DNA of 64,000 bases, taken from assembly GCF_030053155.1 (NCBI RefSeq), contig NZ_CP125645.1:229101-293100 (forward strand). The letters are read 5' to 3'. This document shows positions 58,018 to 64,000 of the stretch, piece after piece. The first letter of the stretch is position 1. The number at the start of each line of letters is the position of its first letter. Source of the stretch: Rhizobium sp. BT03. Its GTDB lineage: Bacteria > Pseudomonadota > Alphaproteobacteria > Rhizobiales > Rhizobiaceae. The notes beneath the pieces were generated by a model. The model saw only the letters and a list, made by a program, of their open reading frames with translations, made no database searches and was not told the DNA's origin. Both the position numbers and the translations under genes were made by a program.

Positions 58018-58037
58018 ATGTAGGTACTTACCTACAT
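58018..58037. promoter_or_regulatory. Autoregulatory operator of the Phd/VapC module
   Basis: Perfect 9-bp arms ATGTAGGTA and TACCTACAT with a CT spacer lie just upstream of the antitoxin ribosome binding site, as expected for Phd-type autorepression. Confidence 0.65.
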
Positions 58038-58106
58038 ATAACATTCGGCGAATGCAAGACAAGGGGACTGCAGGCAGACAAAAGTTTCGAAAATCGCCAT
58101 AAGACG

Positions 58107-58132
58107 TGTCACAAATGGCACCTCCTCTCGTC
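58107..58132 (+). promoter_or_regulatory. ECF41-type promoter
   Basis: TGTCACA (58107-58113) and CGTC (58129-58132) are separated by 15 bases, matching the described ECF41 promoter elements. It lies 24 bp before the first gene of the operon that encodes the sigma factor itself, so autoregulation is likely. Confidence 0.75.
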
Positions 58133-58155
58133 CTTATCAGCGAAAGGAGATTTCC

Positions 58156-58533
58156 ATGCGATCATTGCTCTGTGCCCTCTCCGCCTTACAGCTCCTCAAC
58201 GGCCTGCTGATGCTGCTGGCGCCACAATTCTGGTACGGCGCCGTCCCCGGTGTCACCGAGACCGGACCGTTCAATGTTCATTTCGTTCGTGACACCGGCC
58301 TCGGTTTCCTCAGTGCCGGAGTAGCCCTCTGGCTGGCGGCGATATACAAGCTGAGCGCCCGGCTGCTGGTCACGGTGGCGAGCGTTTTCCTGCTCGGCCA
58401 TGCTCTGCTGCATCTCGCCGAGATTGCCATGCATGGCCCCGAACTCGGCTATATCGCGCGCGATCTTGCGCTGATCGTGGCTCCGGCGCTGCTGCCGCTC
58501 ATGATTTTCGCACGGAGGCGGGACCATGCTTAG
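58156..58533 (+). CDS. Small four-helix membrane protein of unknown function
   Basis: The 125-aa protein has about four hydrophobic helices and a short basic C-terminus (FARRRDHA), with no catalytic motif. It has an AAAGGAG site before the ATG and overlaps the next gene by 8 bp. As the first gene behind the ECF41-type promoter it is probably an effector or part of the ECF41 response. I do not recognise the family; a DoxX-like relation is conceivable. Confidence 0.7.
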   Translation: MRSLLCALSALQLLNGLLMLLAPQFWYGAVPGVTETGPFNVHFVRDTGLGFLSAGVALWLAAIYKLSARLLVTVASVFLLGHALLHLAEIAMHGPELGYIARDLALIVAPALLPLMIFARRRDHA

Positions 58534-59047
58534 GCGACTGCTCGTCAACGCGGCCCGCAATTTCGGCGCACGTTATGATTACGATGTCGGCTACTTGGAA
58601 GCGATGGTGGCGCTCAGCCAGCGCGGTTTTCTCAAGCTCGCCCTTCTCACGCCCTTCACGCAGGAGCGTTTCGGCTTGCCGGCCGCGCCCTATTATGCGG
58701 CGAAATTCATTGCCGCCCGCGCGATGGATTGTGGTTCCTGCGCAATGCTGATCGTCCGCATGGCTGAGGAGGCTGGCGTCCGACCGGATGCCCTGGCCGC
58801 CATCGCCGGGTCGGGACCGGCCGATGCCGACATGCGGCTTGCGGCCGACTACGCGATGGCCGTCATCACGAATGCGGCCGAGCTTCCCGCTCTTATCGAA
58901 ACTGCAAGGGAGCGGTTCGGGGAAAAAGGGCTTTACGGCCTTGCCTCGGCCGTCACCGCCGGACAATTCTATCCGACATTGAAGCGCGGTGTCGGCGCGG
59001 CCTTGAGCTGTGAGATACTGCCGGCCGAATTCCGGGCAACGGCATGA
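58526..59047 (+). CDS. AhpD/carboxymuconolactone decarboxylase-like protein
   Basis: The 173-aa all-alpha protein has a CxxC motif in the position typical of AhpD-like folds (MDCGSCAMLIVRMAEEAG), which often acts as a redox disulfide. ECF41 sigma factors are regularly encoded next to a carboxymuconolactone decarboxylase, oxidoreductase or epimerase, so this is the expected partner. Its stop overlaps the sigma-factor start (59044-59047). The substrate is not known; peroxide or other electrophile defence is an inference. Confidence 0.75.
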   Translation: MLRRLLVNAARNFGARYDYDVGYLEAMVALSQRGFLKLALLTPFTQERFGLPAAPYYAAKFIAARAMDCGSCAMLIVRMAEEAGVRPDALAAIAGSGPADADMRLAADYAMAVITNAAELPALIETARERFGEKGLYGLASAVTAGQFYPTLKRGVGAALSCEILPAEFRATA

Positions 59048-59949
59048 CGATGGACCATGACAGGGATGAAGCGATGCCGCAGGCGCTGCGCCGGCGACTG
59101 GTGCGGCTTGCCTATCGCTATCTCGGCTCCGTCAGCGACGCGGAGGACATCGTCCAGGAAGCGGCCGTCAAGCTGCTCGCCAGCGACGGCGTGCGGGATC
59201 GCGATGCGTGGCTTGCCCGTGTCGTCACGAATGCTTCGCTCGACCGGCTGAGGCATCTGAAAGCGCGGCGCGAGACCTATATCGGCCCTTGGCTCCCCGA
59301 GCCGATCGTCGAGATCGAAGAAAGCCCCGGCGACAGGGAGCTCGACATTTCCTTCGCCGTCATGCGGACGCTCGAGACGCTTTCGCCGCTCGAGCGCGCC
59401 GCCTTTTTCCTGCACGACCTGTTCGGCATGGATTTCGAGACGATCGCCGCCACACTCGGCCGCTCGCCGGCGGCGGTCCGCAAGCTCGCATCGCGCGCCC
59501 GGCAGGCGGTAAAGGAGAGGCCGCCCCGTTTTTTAGCGAGCCAGACCGACATTGAGCGGCTGCTGATCGCAATCGGTCAAGCCGTCGAAACGGACACCAT
59601 CGACGGGCTCGCGGCCATGCTGACCGAAGACATCGAGCTGGTCTCCGATGGCGGCGGCAAGATGGTCGCGGCGCTCCGGGTGCTCTCAGGCCCGCTTGAG
59701 GTGGCGGCCTTCCTCTTGCACATCGCGCGCAAGCCGCGCGCAGGTGGCTGGCATTTCACGCCGGTACAGGCGAATGGCGGGGCAGGCGTGCTGCTCGGGT
59801 CCCAAGCCGGGCTCGACAGCCTTATGGCCGTTGATCTTGATCTCGAAGGACGGGTCGCCGGCATCTACATCATCCGCAATCCGGACAAGCTGGTGCGCGT
59901 CCCAGCGGGGCCGGACGCGGGGCTTGCTCGATATGGCAGGCCAGATTGA
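59044..59949 (+). CDS. ECF41-family sigma factor with C-terminal SnoaL-like domain
   Basis: The 301-aa protein has sigma region 2 (AYRYLGSVSDAEDIVQEAAVKLL), region 4 (FGMDFETIAATLGRSPAAVRKLASRAR) and an extra C-terminal SnoaL-like domain. The ECF41 hallmarks are present: WLPEP in the linker (~83-87), DGGGK (~202) and NPDKL (~279-283). The C-terminal domain controls activity in place of a separate anti-sigma factor. A matching TGTCACA/CGTC promoter precedes the operon. ECF41 specificity is well supported; the inducing stress is unknown. Confidence 0.92.
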   Translation: MTMDHDRDEAMPQALRRRLVRLAYRYLGSVSDAEDIVQEAAVKLLASDGVRDRDAWLARVVTNASLDRLRHLKARRETYIGPWLPEPIVEIEESPGDRELDISFAVMRTLETLSPLERAAFFLHDLFGMDFETIAATLGRSPAAVRKLASRARQAVKERPPRFLASQTDIERLLIAIGQAVETDTIDGLAAMLTEDIELVSDGGGKMVAALRVLSGPLEVAAFLLHIARKPRAGGWHFTPVQANGGAGVLLGSQAGLDSLMAVDLDLEGRVAGIYIIRNPDKLVRVPAGPDAGLARYGRPD

Positions 59950-60103
59950 GAAGAACGGTGTCCAACGCATCGACGCCGGGTTCCATCTGGAATGGTGCTG
60001 CGGATATTGGCTTCCCAGGCAATCTCTGATCTAGTCCCGGCTCTCCGCCCGGCGGCTCTGCTGCGGGCTCATGGCATTCGAAACGAGCGAGAGCTGTATT
60101 CTC

Positions 60104-61015
60104 ATGACCACTCACCGCTTCACCCCGACAAGCTTTCATAATGTCATCGGCTCCCTCCCGCCGGCCCTGCGCATCGCCGATGGCGACACCGTCGTGACCG
60201 AGACGCTCGACGCCGCCGGACATGACAGGGACGGCATCAAGCAGGCAGCTGGCGGCAATCCGATGAACGGCCCGATCTTCGTGGAAGGCGCCGAGCCCGG
60301 GGATGCGCTGAAGGTCGAGATCATCAGCATGCTCCCGACCAGAGACACGGGATTTACCCAAAGTATCGTCGCCGCCGGCGTGGTCGATCCCGAGACGGTG
60401 CGTGATCTGCCGCCGCGCGATAGGGCGATCTGGGCCATCGACCGCGAGGCCTTGACCGTCCGGCTTTCCGAGCCGGTCGCTGGCCTTGAAGATTTCGTTC
60501 TGCCGCTCGCCCCGATGATCGGCTGTTTCGGCGTGGCGCCCCGGCTCGGCCAGGCGATCTCGACCGCGACCAGCGGCGAATATGGCGGCAACATGGACTA
60601 TCGGCTGTTCGGTCCCGGCACCTCGGTCCGCTTTCCGGTATCGGCTCCCGGCGCCTTGTTCTTTCTCGGCGACTGCCATGCCGTGCAGGGGGATGGCGAG
60701 ATCGTCGGAACCGGCATCGAGACCACCTTCGAAGTCACGGTGCGGCTGACGGTGGAAAAGAAGGCCGGGTTAATCTGGCCGCGCGGCGAAACCGCCGATG
60801 ACATCTTCACCATCGGCAATGCCCGTCCCCTTGATCAAGCACTCCAGCATGCGACCAGCGAAATGTTGACCTGGCTGGCCTCGGACTACGGCCTGGACAG
60901 GACGGCAGCCAGCCACCTGCTCGGCCAGGTCGTGCGTTACGACGTCGGCAATGTCTTCGACCCAGCCTATACGATGGCTTGTCGCGTCGCCAAGAAATGG
61001 CTGGTTCGTCGATAG
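60104..61015 (+). CDS. Acetamidase/formamidase family protein
   Basis: The 303-aa protein shows family features such as FHNVIGSLPPALRIADGDTVVTETLDAAGHD near the start, FVEGAEPGDALKVEI, GGNMDYRLFGPG and FFLGDCHAVQGDGEIVGTGIE. These enzymes hydrolyse short amides to acid and ammonia. I chose the ATG at 60104; the one at 60071 has no ribosome binding site. It is not linked to the giant proteins' dimethylformamidase-like core, but both suggest amide chemistry in this organism. A RIME-like element follows. Confidence 0.85.
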   Translation: MTTHRFTPTSFHNVIGSLPPALRIADGDTVVTETLDAAGHDRDGIKQAAGGNPMNGPIFVEGAEPGDALKVEIISMLPTRDTGFTQSIVAAGVVDPETVRDLPPRDRAIWAIDREALTVRLSEPVAGLEDFVLPLAPMIGCFGVAPRLGQAISTATSGEYGGNMDYRLFGPGTSVRFPVSAPGALFFLGDCHAVQGDGEIVGTGIETTFEVTVRLTVEKKAGLIWPRGETADDIFTIGNARPLDQALQHATSEMLTWLASDYGLDRTAASHLLGQVVRYDVGNVFDPAYTMACRVAKKWLVRR

Positions 61016-61028
61016 GCGGTCGCCGGCC

Positions 61029-61131
61029 AAAGCGCGTCGCGTCAAATCTGATTCATGCGACGCGCTTTAACCCTTTGTTTTGATGCATATCGTTGTCCCG
61101 GAACCGCTGCACACTTCCGGGCGACATGCAT
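61029..61131. repeat. RIME-like Rhizobium intergenic palindromic element (copy 2)
   Basis: A perfect 12-bp stem AAAGCGCGTCGC/GCGACGCGCTTT is followed by TTTAACCCTTTG and a second palindrome bounded by TGCAT/ATGCA with CCCGGAA/TTCCGGG inside. The layout matches the element at 11730-11843, sharing the GCTTTAACCCTTT linker. Confidence 0.7.
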
Positions 61132-61168
61132 TAGCGATCGATGATCGTCATGGGCCGGCCGCGTGTTC

Positions 61169-62104
61169 TCAATCGTGCCGTGACAGGAAAGTGGAAACGG
61201 TCGCCAGGCAAAGCTGCTTTTCCTCGACATGCGGCATGTGGCTGGAATTTTCGAACAGCACCCATTCGCAGCCGGGAACACGTTCGAGATAGGGCCTTAC
61301 CACCAGGGGCGTCGCCTCGTCGTATTTTCCCGAGATCAGCAGCGTCGGGGCTTCGATGCGGTCGAGCCTGTTCTCGATCGTCCAGTCCTTCATCGTGCCG
61401 ATGACGTGGAATTCGGTCGGGCCGTTCATGTTGCGGTAGACGGTGTTGTCCTCGTCCATGATCGCGAAGGTCCGGGCCACTTCAGGCGGCCACGGCACCA
61501 CGCGGCAGACATGGCGGTCATAAAAGACGCGCGAGGCGGCGATATAATCCGGATCGGTGAGGCTTCCCGCCTGTTCGTGCTGCAGTAGCGTATCCTGCAC
61601 CTCGTTCGGCAGTTCCCGCCTCAGCCGGTTCGCTTCCGAAACCCAGGTGTGCATGTTGGCCGGCGAGTTGGCGATGACGAGCGCCTTCAGGCCTTGCGGC
61701 CGGCGCACCGCATGTTCGGCGCCGAGCATGCCGCCCCAGGACTGGCCGAGAAAGGCATAACGATGCCGGATGCCGAGATGGGCAAGCAGCGCGTCCAGCT
61801 CTTCGAGAAACAGGCCGACCGTCCAGAAATCCCGCCCTTTGTCGGGAAGGCGGGTGGAGTTGCCATTGCCGAGCTGGTCGTAATGGATGACCGGGCGGCC
61901 GTCGAGGGCGGCGATATCCTTGAAGGAATCGACATAGTCATGCGTGCAGCCAGGCCCGCCATGGGCGACGACGAGCGGCAGCTTGCCGCTCTCCAGCGAG
62001 CCGGTGATGCGATACCAGGTGCGATAGTCGCGAAAAGGCAAATAGGCTTCATTCGTCGCGACTTCGGTCACCGGCGTCTCCATCTTGCGTCTGTTGAAGA
62101 CCAT
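61169..62104 (-). CDS. Proline-iminopeptidase-family alpha/beta hydrolase
   Basis: The protein, about 311 aa, has the nucleophile elbow GQSWGGMLG (Ser), the acid in SGKYDEATP and the His in [22 protein letters not shown] is the oxyanion HGGPG of the proline-iminopeptidase family. Starts at 62104 and 62083 are both possible. It follows a LuxR solo gene by 28 bp on the same strand. In plant-associated bacteria such pip genes next to LuxR solos are induced by plant compounds. The native substrate is unknown. Confidence 0.85.
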   Translation of the reverse strand: MVFNRRKMETPVTEVATNEAYLPFRDYRTWYRITGSLESGKLPLVVAHGGPGCTHDYVDSFKDIAALDGRPVIHYDQLGNGNSTRLPDKGRDFWTVGLFLEELDALLAHLGIRHRYAFLGQSWGGMLGAEHAVRRPQGLKALVIANSPANMHTWVSEANRLRRELPNEVQDTLLQHEQAGSLTDPDYIAASRVFYDRHVCRVVPWPPEVARTFAIMDEDNTVYRNMNGPTEFHVIGTMKDWTIENRLDRIEAPTLLISGKYDEATPLVVRPYLERVPGCEWVLFENSSHMPHVEEKQLCLATVSTFLSRHD

Positions 62105-62132
62105 AACGCGGCGGTAGCGGTGACGGCAGCTA

Positions 62133-62930
62133 TCACAAGTTATAGGGTGGCCAGGTCTGGGCCGGCCGGTCTTCGAGCAGGCGGTAATGGGTGGCGCGCA
62201 CCACGGCCTGGGTGCGGTTGCGGGCGCCGAGTTTCTTTGCCGCGGCATTGAGATGCATCACGACGGTCGGCACCGAACGGCCGATGATGCGGGAAATTTC
62301 CTTGGCGGAATAACCTTCGGCCGAATGGCGCAGGCATTCGCGTTCCCGCTCCGTCAAGCGGATCGTGCCGACGCTCTTTGCCCGTATGTCGAAAAGCGGA
62401 TAGGCGGTCTCGTGGAAGACGTGGGCCAGCAGGTTGAAGTCGGCGATATAGCGCAGCGCGTGCCGTTCGAAATCGTCATTCCCACTGAAGCGGATACCGG
62501 TGACGGTCGCATAGTCGCCGCGTGGCATGTGGACGGGCACGGTGACGCCGGTCGACATGTCGCGTTCGCTCAAATAGCGCGTCACCGGCGCGGTATCGTC
62601 GTTCATGAAACGGTTGATCGGCGTGTCGGCATTCGTATCGTAGTTCCAGAAGAAGGGCGCCGAGGTGCGCAGCGCCACCTGCTGTACCGGATCGATACGG
62701 AAATAGCCGCGATCGAACCAGTAATCATGCATGTCGTCCGAGATATTTCTGAGCTTCAGCAGCGATGGTATCATGATCGCGCCGTCGAGATCGTAGGGCA
62801 CCGGCGTATAGTCGTAGATCAACGCCTCGAAGCCGATCCGCTTCATGGCCTCGAAGGCCTGATCGATCCGGCCGTCCAGCGTTTCATGCGCGGTGAACTG
62901 CCGTCTGATCGTTCCGATATCGTCAAGCAT
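62133..62930 (-). CDS. LuxR solo of the plant-signal type
   Basis: The protein, about 265 aa, has an autoinducer-binding domain (~10-165) and a LuxR HTH ([23 protein letters not shown]). The conserved autoinducer-pocket Trp57 and Tyr61 are replaced by Met and Trp (M67 and W71 here, in [11 protein letters not shown]), while the Asp-Pro pair (D80, P81) and Trp (W95) remain. That M/W pattern marks the subgroup that answers plant compounds, such as OryR, XccR, PsoR and NesR. No luxI is present. The ATG at 62930 follows a CGGAG site. Flanking proline-iminopeptidase-like genes fit the class. Confidence 0.9.
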   Translation of the reverse strand: MLDDIGTIRRQFTAHETLDGRIDQAFEAMKRIGFEALIYDYTPVPYDLDGAIMIPSLLKLRNISDDMHDYWFDRGYFRIDPVQQVALRTSAPFFWNYDTNADTPINRFMNDDTAPVTRYLSERDMSTGVTVPVHMPRGDYATVTGIRFSGNDDFERHALRYIADFNLLAHVFHETAYPLFDIRAKSVGTIRLTERERECLRHSAEGYSAKEISRIIGRSVPTVVMHLNAAAKKLGARNRTQAVVRATHYRLLEDRPAQTWPPYNL

Positions 62931-62962
62931 GAGCTGCTCCGGTTTCGACGTGGCACCCGACC

Positions 62963-62978
62963 CTATCACTTCTTATAG
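62963..62978. promoter_or_regulatory. Possible LuxR-type palindrome in the divergent region
   Basis: CTATCACTTCTTATAG is an imperfect palindrome in the short region between the divergent LuxR solo and hydrolase genes. Only the outer CTAT/ATAG bases pair well, so this is a weak candidate. Confidence 0.25.
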
Positions 62979-63058
62979 CTGGCACGGAACGCGATTTGCG
63001 GTAAAAAATTAACCACGCCCAAATATTGAGCAAGTGAAACCTTCTGCCGGAGCGATCA

Positions 63059-63949
63059 ATGTGGCGTGAAATACAGCCGGACGAGCGATTCGAGATCGAT
63101 GTCGATGGCTATCGCGTCGTTGCCTACAGCTTCGGAACCGGCAGTGAGACGGTTTTCTGCCTGAACGGCGGACCGGGTCTGCCCTGCGATTACCTGCGCG
63201 AGGCGCATTCCTGTCTTATCGACAAGGGCTGCCGCGTCGTCGCTTTCGACCAGCTCGGTACCGGCGCCTCGGACCGGCCGGACGATCTCTCGCTTTGGAC
63301 GATCGGGCGCTACGTCGAGGAGACGGAGACCGTGCGCAAGGCGCTGGGGCTCGGCACGGTCCACATGCTCGGGCACTCCTGGGGCGGGTGGCTGGCGATC
63401 GAATATGCTCTGACCTATCCGGAGAATTTGAAGACGCTGATCCTGGAGGATACCGTCGCCGACATGCCGCATCTGATCTCGGAACTGGAGCGGCTGCGCG
63501 CAGCGCTCGGTCCCGAAACCGTGTCGATGATGCAGAAGCACGAGGCGCAGGGCACCTACGATCATCCGGAATATCTCGCCGCCGTCACCATTCTCAACTA
63601 CCGCCATGTCTGCCGTCTGCCGGAATGGCCGGCGCCGGTGCGCCGCTCGCTCGACGATTGGAACATGGCGCCCTACGCGACGATGCAGGGGCCGAACGAG
63701 TTTCTCTATATCGGCAACCTCAAGGACTGGAACCGCATCCCCGATCTGCCGCGGCTGACGCTGCCGGTGCTGATCACGACGGGAGAGCATGACGAGCTGA
63801 CACCGGCCTGCGCGCTGAAGATGAAGCTTGCGCTGCCGAATGCCGAGCTCAAGGTATTTGCCAATGCCAGCCACATGCCGTTCTATGAGAACCCGCAGCA
63901 ATATTATCCAGCACTTCTCGATTTTCTCGCCCGGCACGAGGCAGGCTGA
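63059..63949 (+). CDS. Proline-iminopeptidase-family alpha/beta hydrolase, second copy
   Basis: The 296-aa protein has CLNGGPGLPCDYL (oxyanion GGPG), the nucleophile elbow GHSWGGWLA, the acid in TTGEHDELTP and the His in ASHMPFYENP. The ATG at 63059 follows GGAGCG. It is divergent from the LuxR solo and is a paralogue of the hydrolase at 61169-62104, so a LuxR solo sits between two pip-like genes. Both could be controlled from the shared region. The remaining 51 bp of the window hold no recognisable feature. Confidence 0.85.
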   Translation: MWREIQPDERFEIDVDGYRVVAYSFGTGSETVFCLNGGPGLPCDYLREAHSCLIDKGCRVVAFDQLGTGASDRPDDLSLWTIGRYVEETETVRKALGLGTVHMLGHSWGGWLAIEYALTYPENLKTLILEDTVADMPHLISELERLRAALGPETVSMMQKHEAQGTYDHPEYLAAVTILNYRHVCRLPEWPAPVRRSLDDWNMAPYATMQGPNEFLYIGNLKDWNRIPDLPRLTLPVLITTGEHDELTPACALKMKLALPNAELKVFANASHMPFYENPQQYYPALLDFLARHEAG

Positions 63950-64000
63950 TGCAACAGGAAGCGGACCGAACCCGACGAAGACAAAGGGGCGATCGCCGTC

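Noticed and set aside
62931..63058. A canonical lux box between the LuxR solo and the hydrolase
   Set aside because: Only a weak CTAT/ATAG palindrome is present, so it is listed at low confidence and not claimed as a lux box.

Overview
The window looks like an accessory replicon (plasmid or chromid) of a Rhizobium of the leguminosarum/etli group. The evidence is high-GC coding sequence, two copies of RIME-like intergenic palindromes, a thiC-thiO-thiS-thiG block behind a thi-box riboswitch (an arrangement first described on an R. etli plasmid, though the usual thiE is absent here), an exopolysaccharide-type locus, and catabolic cassettes each carrying its own regulator. No rRNA, tRNA, replication gene or CRISPR array was seen.

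Layout. 1-13.3 kb is a surface-polysaccharide locus: UDP-glucuronate decarboxylase, two family-2 glycosyltransferases, a NarL-type regulator with a degenerate receiver, a six-gene translationally coupled nucleotide-sugar operon (two acetyltransferases, a Gfo/Idh dehydrogenase, two DegT aminotransferases, an epimerase), then a flippase and an outer-membrane export protein on the minus strand. 13.8-33 kb is the most unusual part: two paralogous giant proteins (2340 and about 1780 aa) with a dimethylformamidase-large-subunit-like core and tandem DUF4082/VCBS/cadherin-like modules. Each is followed by its own CobW/G3E metallochaperone-type GTPase, and then come a 102-aa protein of unknown function and a type I secretion ABC transporter plus membrane-fusion protein. 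I read this as one secretion locus built by duplication of a giant-protein/GTPase module.

33-38.2 kb carries a protein of unknown function and thiCOSG under a TPP riboswitch. 38.2-46.8 kb has a GNAT acetyltransferase, a small unknown gene and a LacI-controlled carbohydrate ABC importer with an RbsD/FucU mutarotase and a PfkB kinase; two identical 12-bp operators lie in the divergent promoter region. 46.8-50.6 kb holds a ParDE-type toxin-antitoxin pair and a probable proline/hydroxyproline-type catabolic set (Ldh_2 reductase, DapA-family deaminase, GntR regulator). An IS1202/ISNCY-type insertion sequence occupies 50.7-52.3 kb.

52.6-57.3 kb encodes an SbcD/SbcC-like (YhaO/YhaN-type) nuclease-ATPase pair, followed by a VapC/Phd-type toxin-antitoxin pair. 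58.1-60 kb is an ECF41 sigma-factor operon with an AhpD-like partner and an ECF41-type promoter. 60.1-61 kb is an acetamidase/formamidase. 61.2-64 kb is a plant-signal-type LuxR solo flanked on both sides by proline-iminopeptidase-family hydrolases.

Together these genes suggest a plant-associated bacterium that invests in its cell surface and secreted proteins, in plant-derived nutrients and in sensing plant compounds. All functional calls come from reading motifs, lengths and context; no database search was run.
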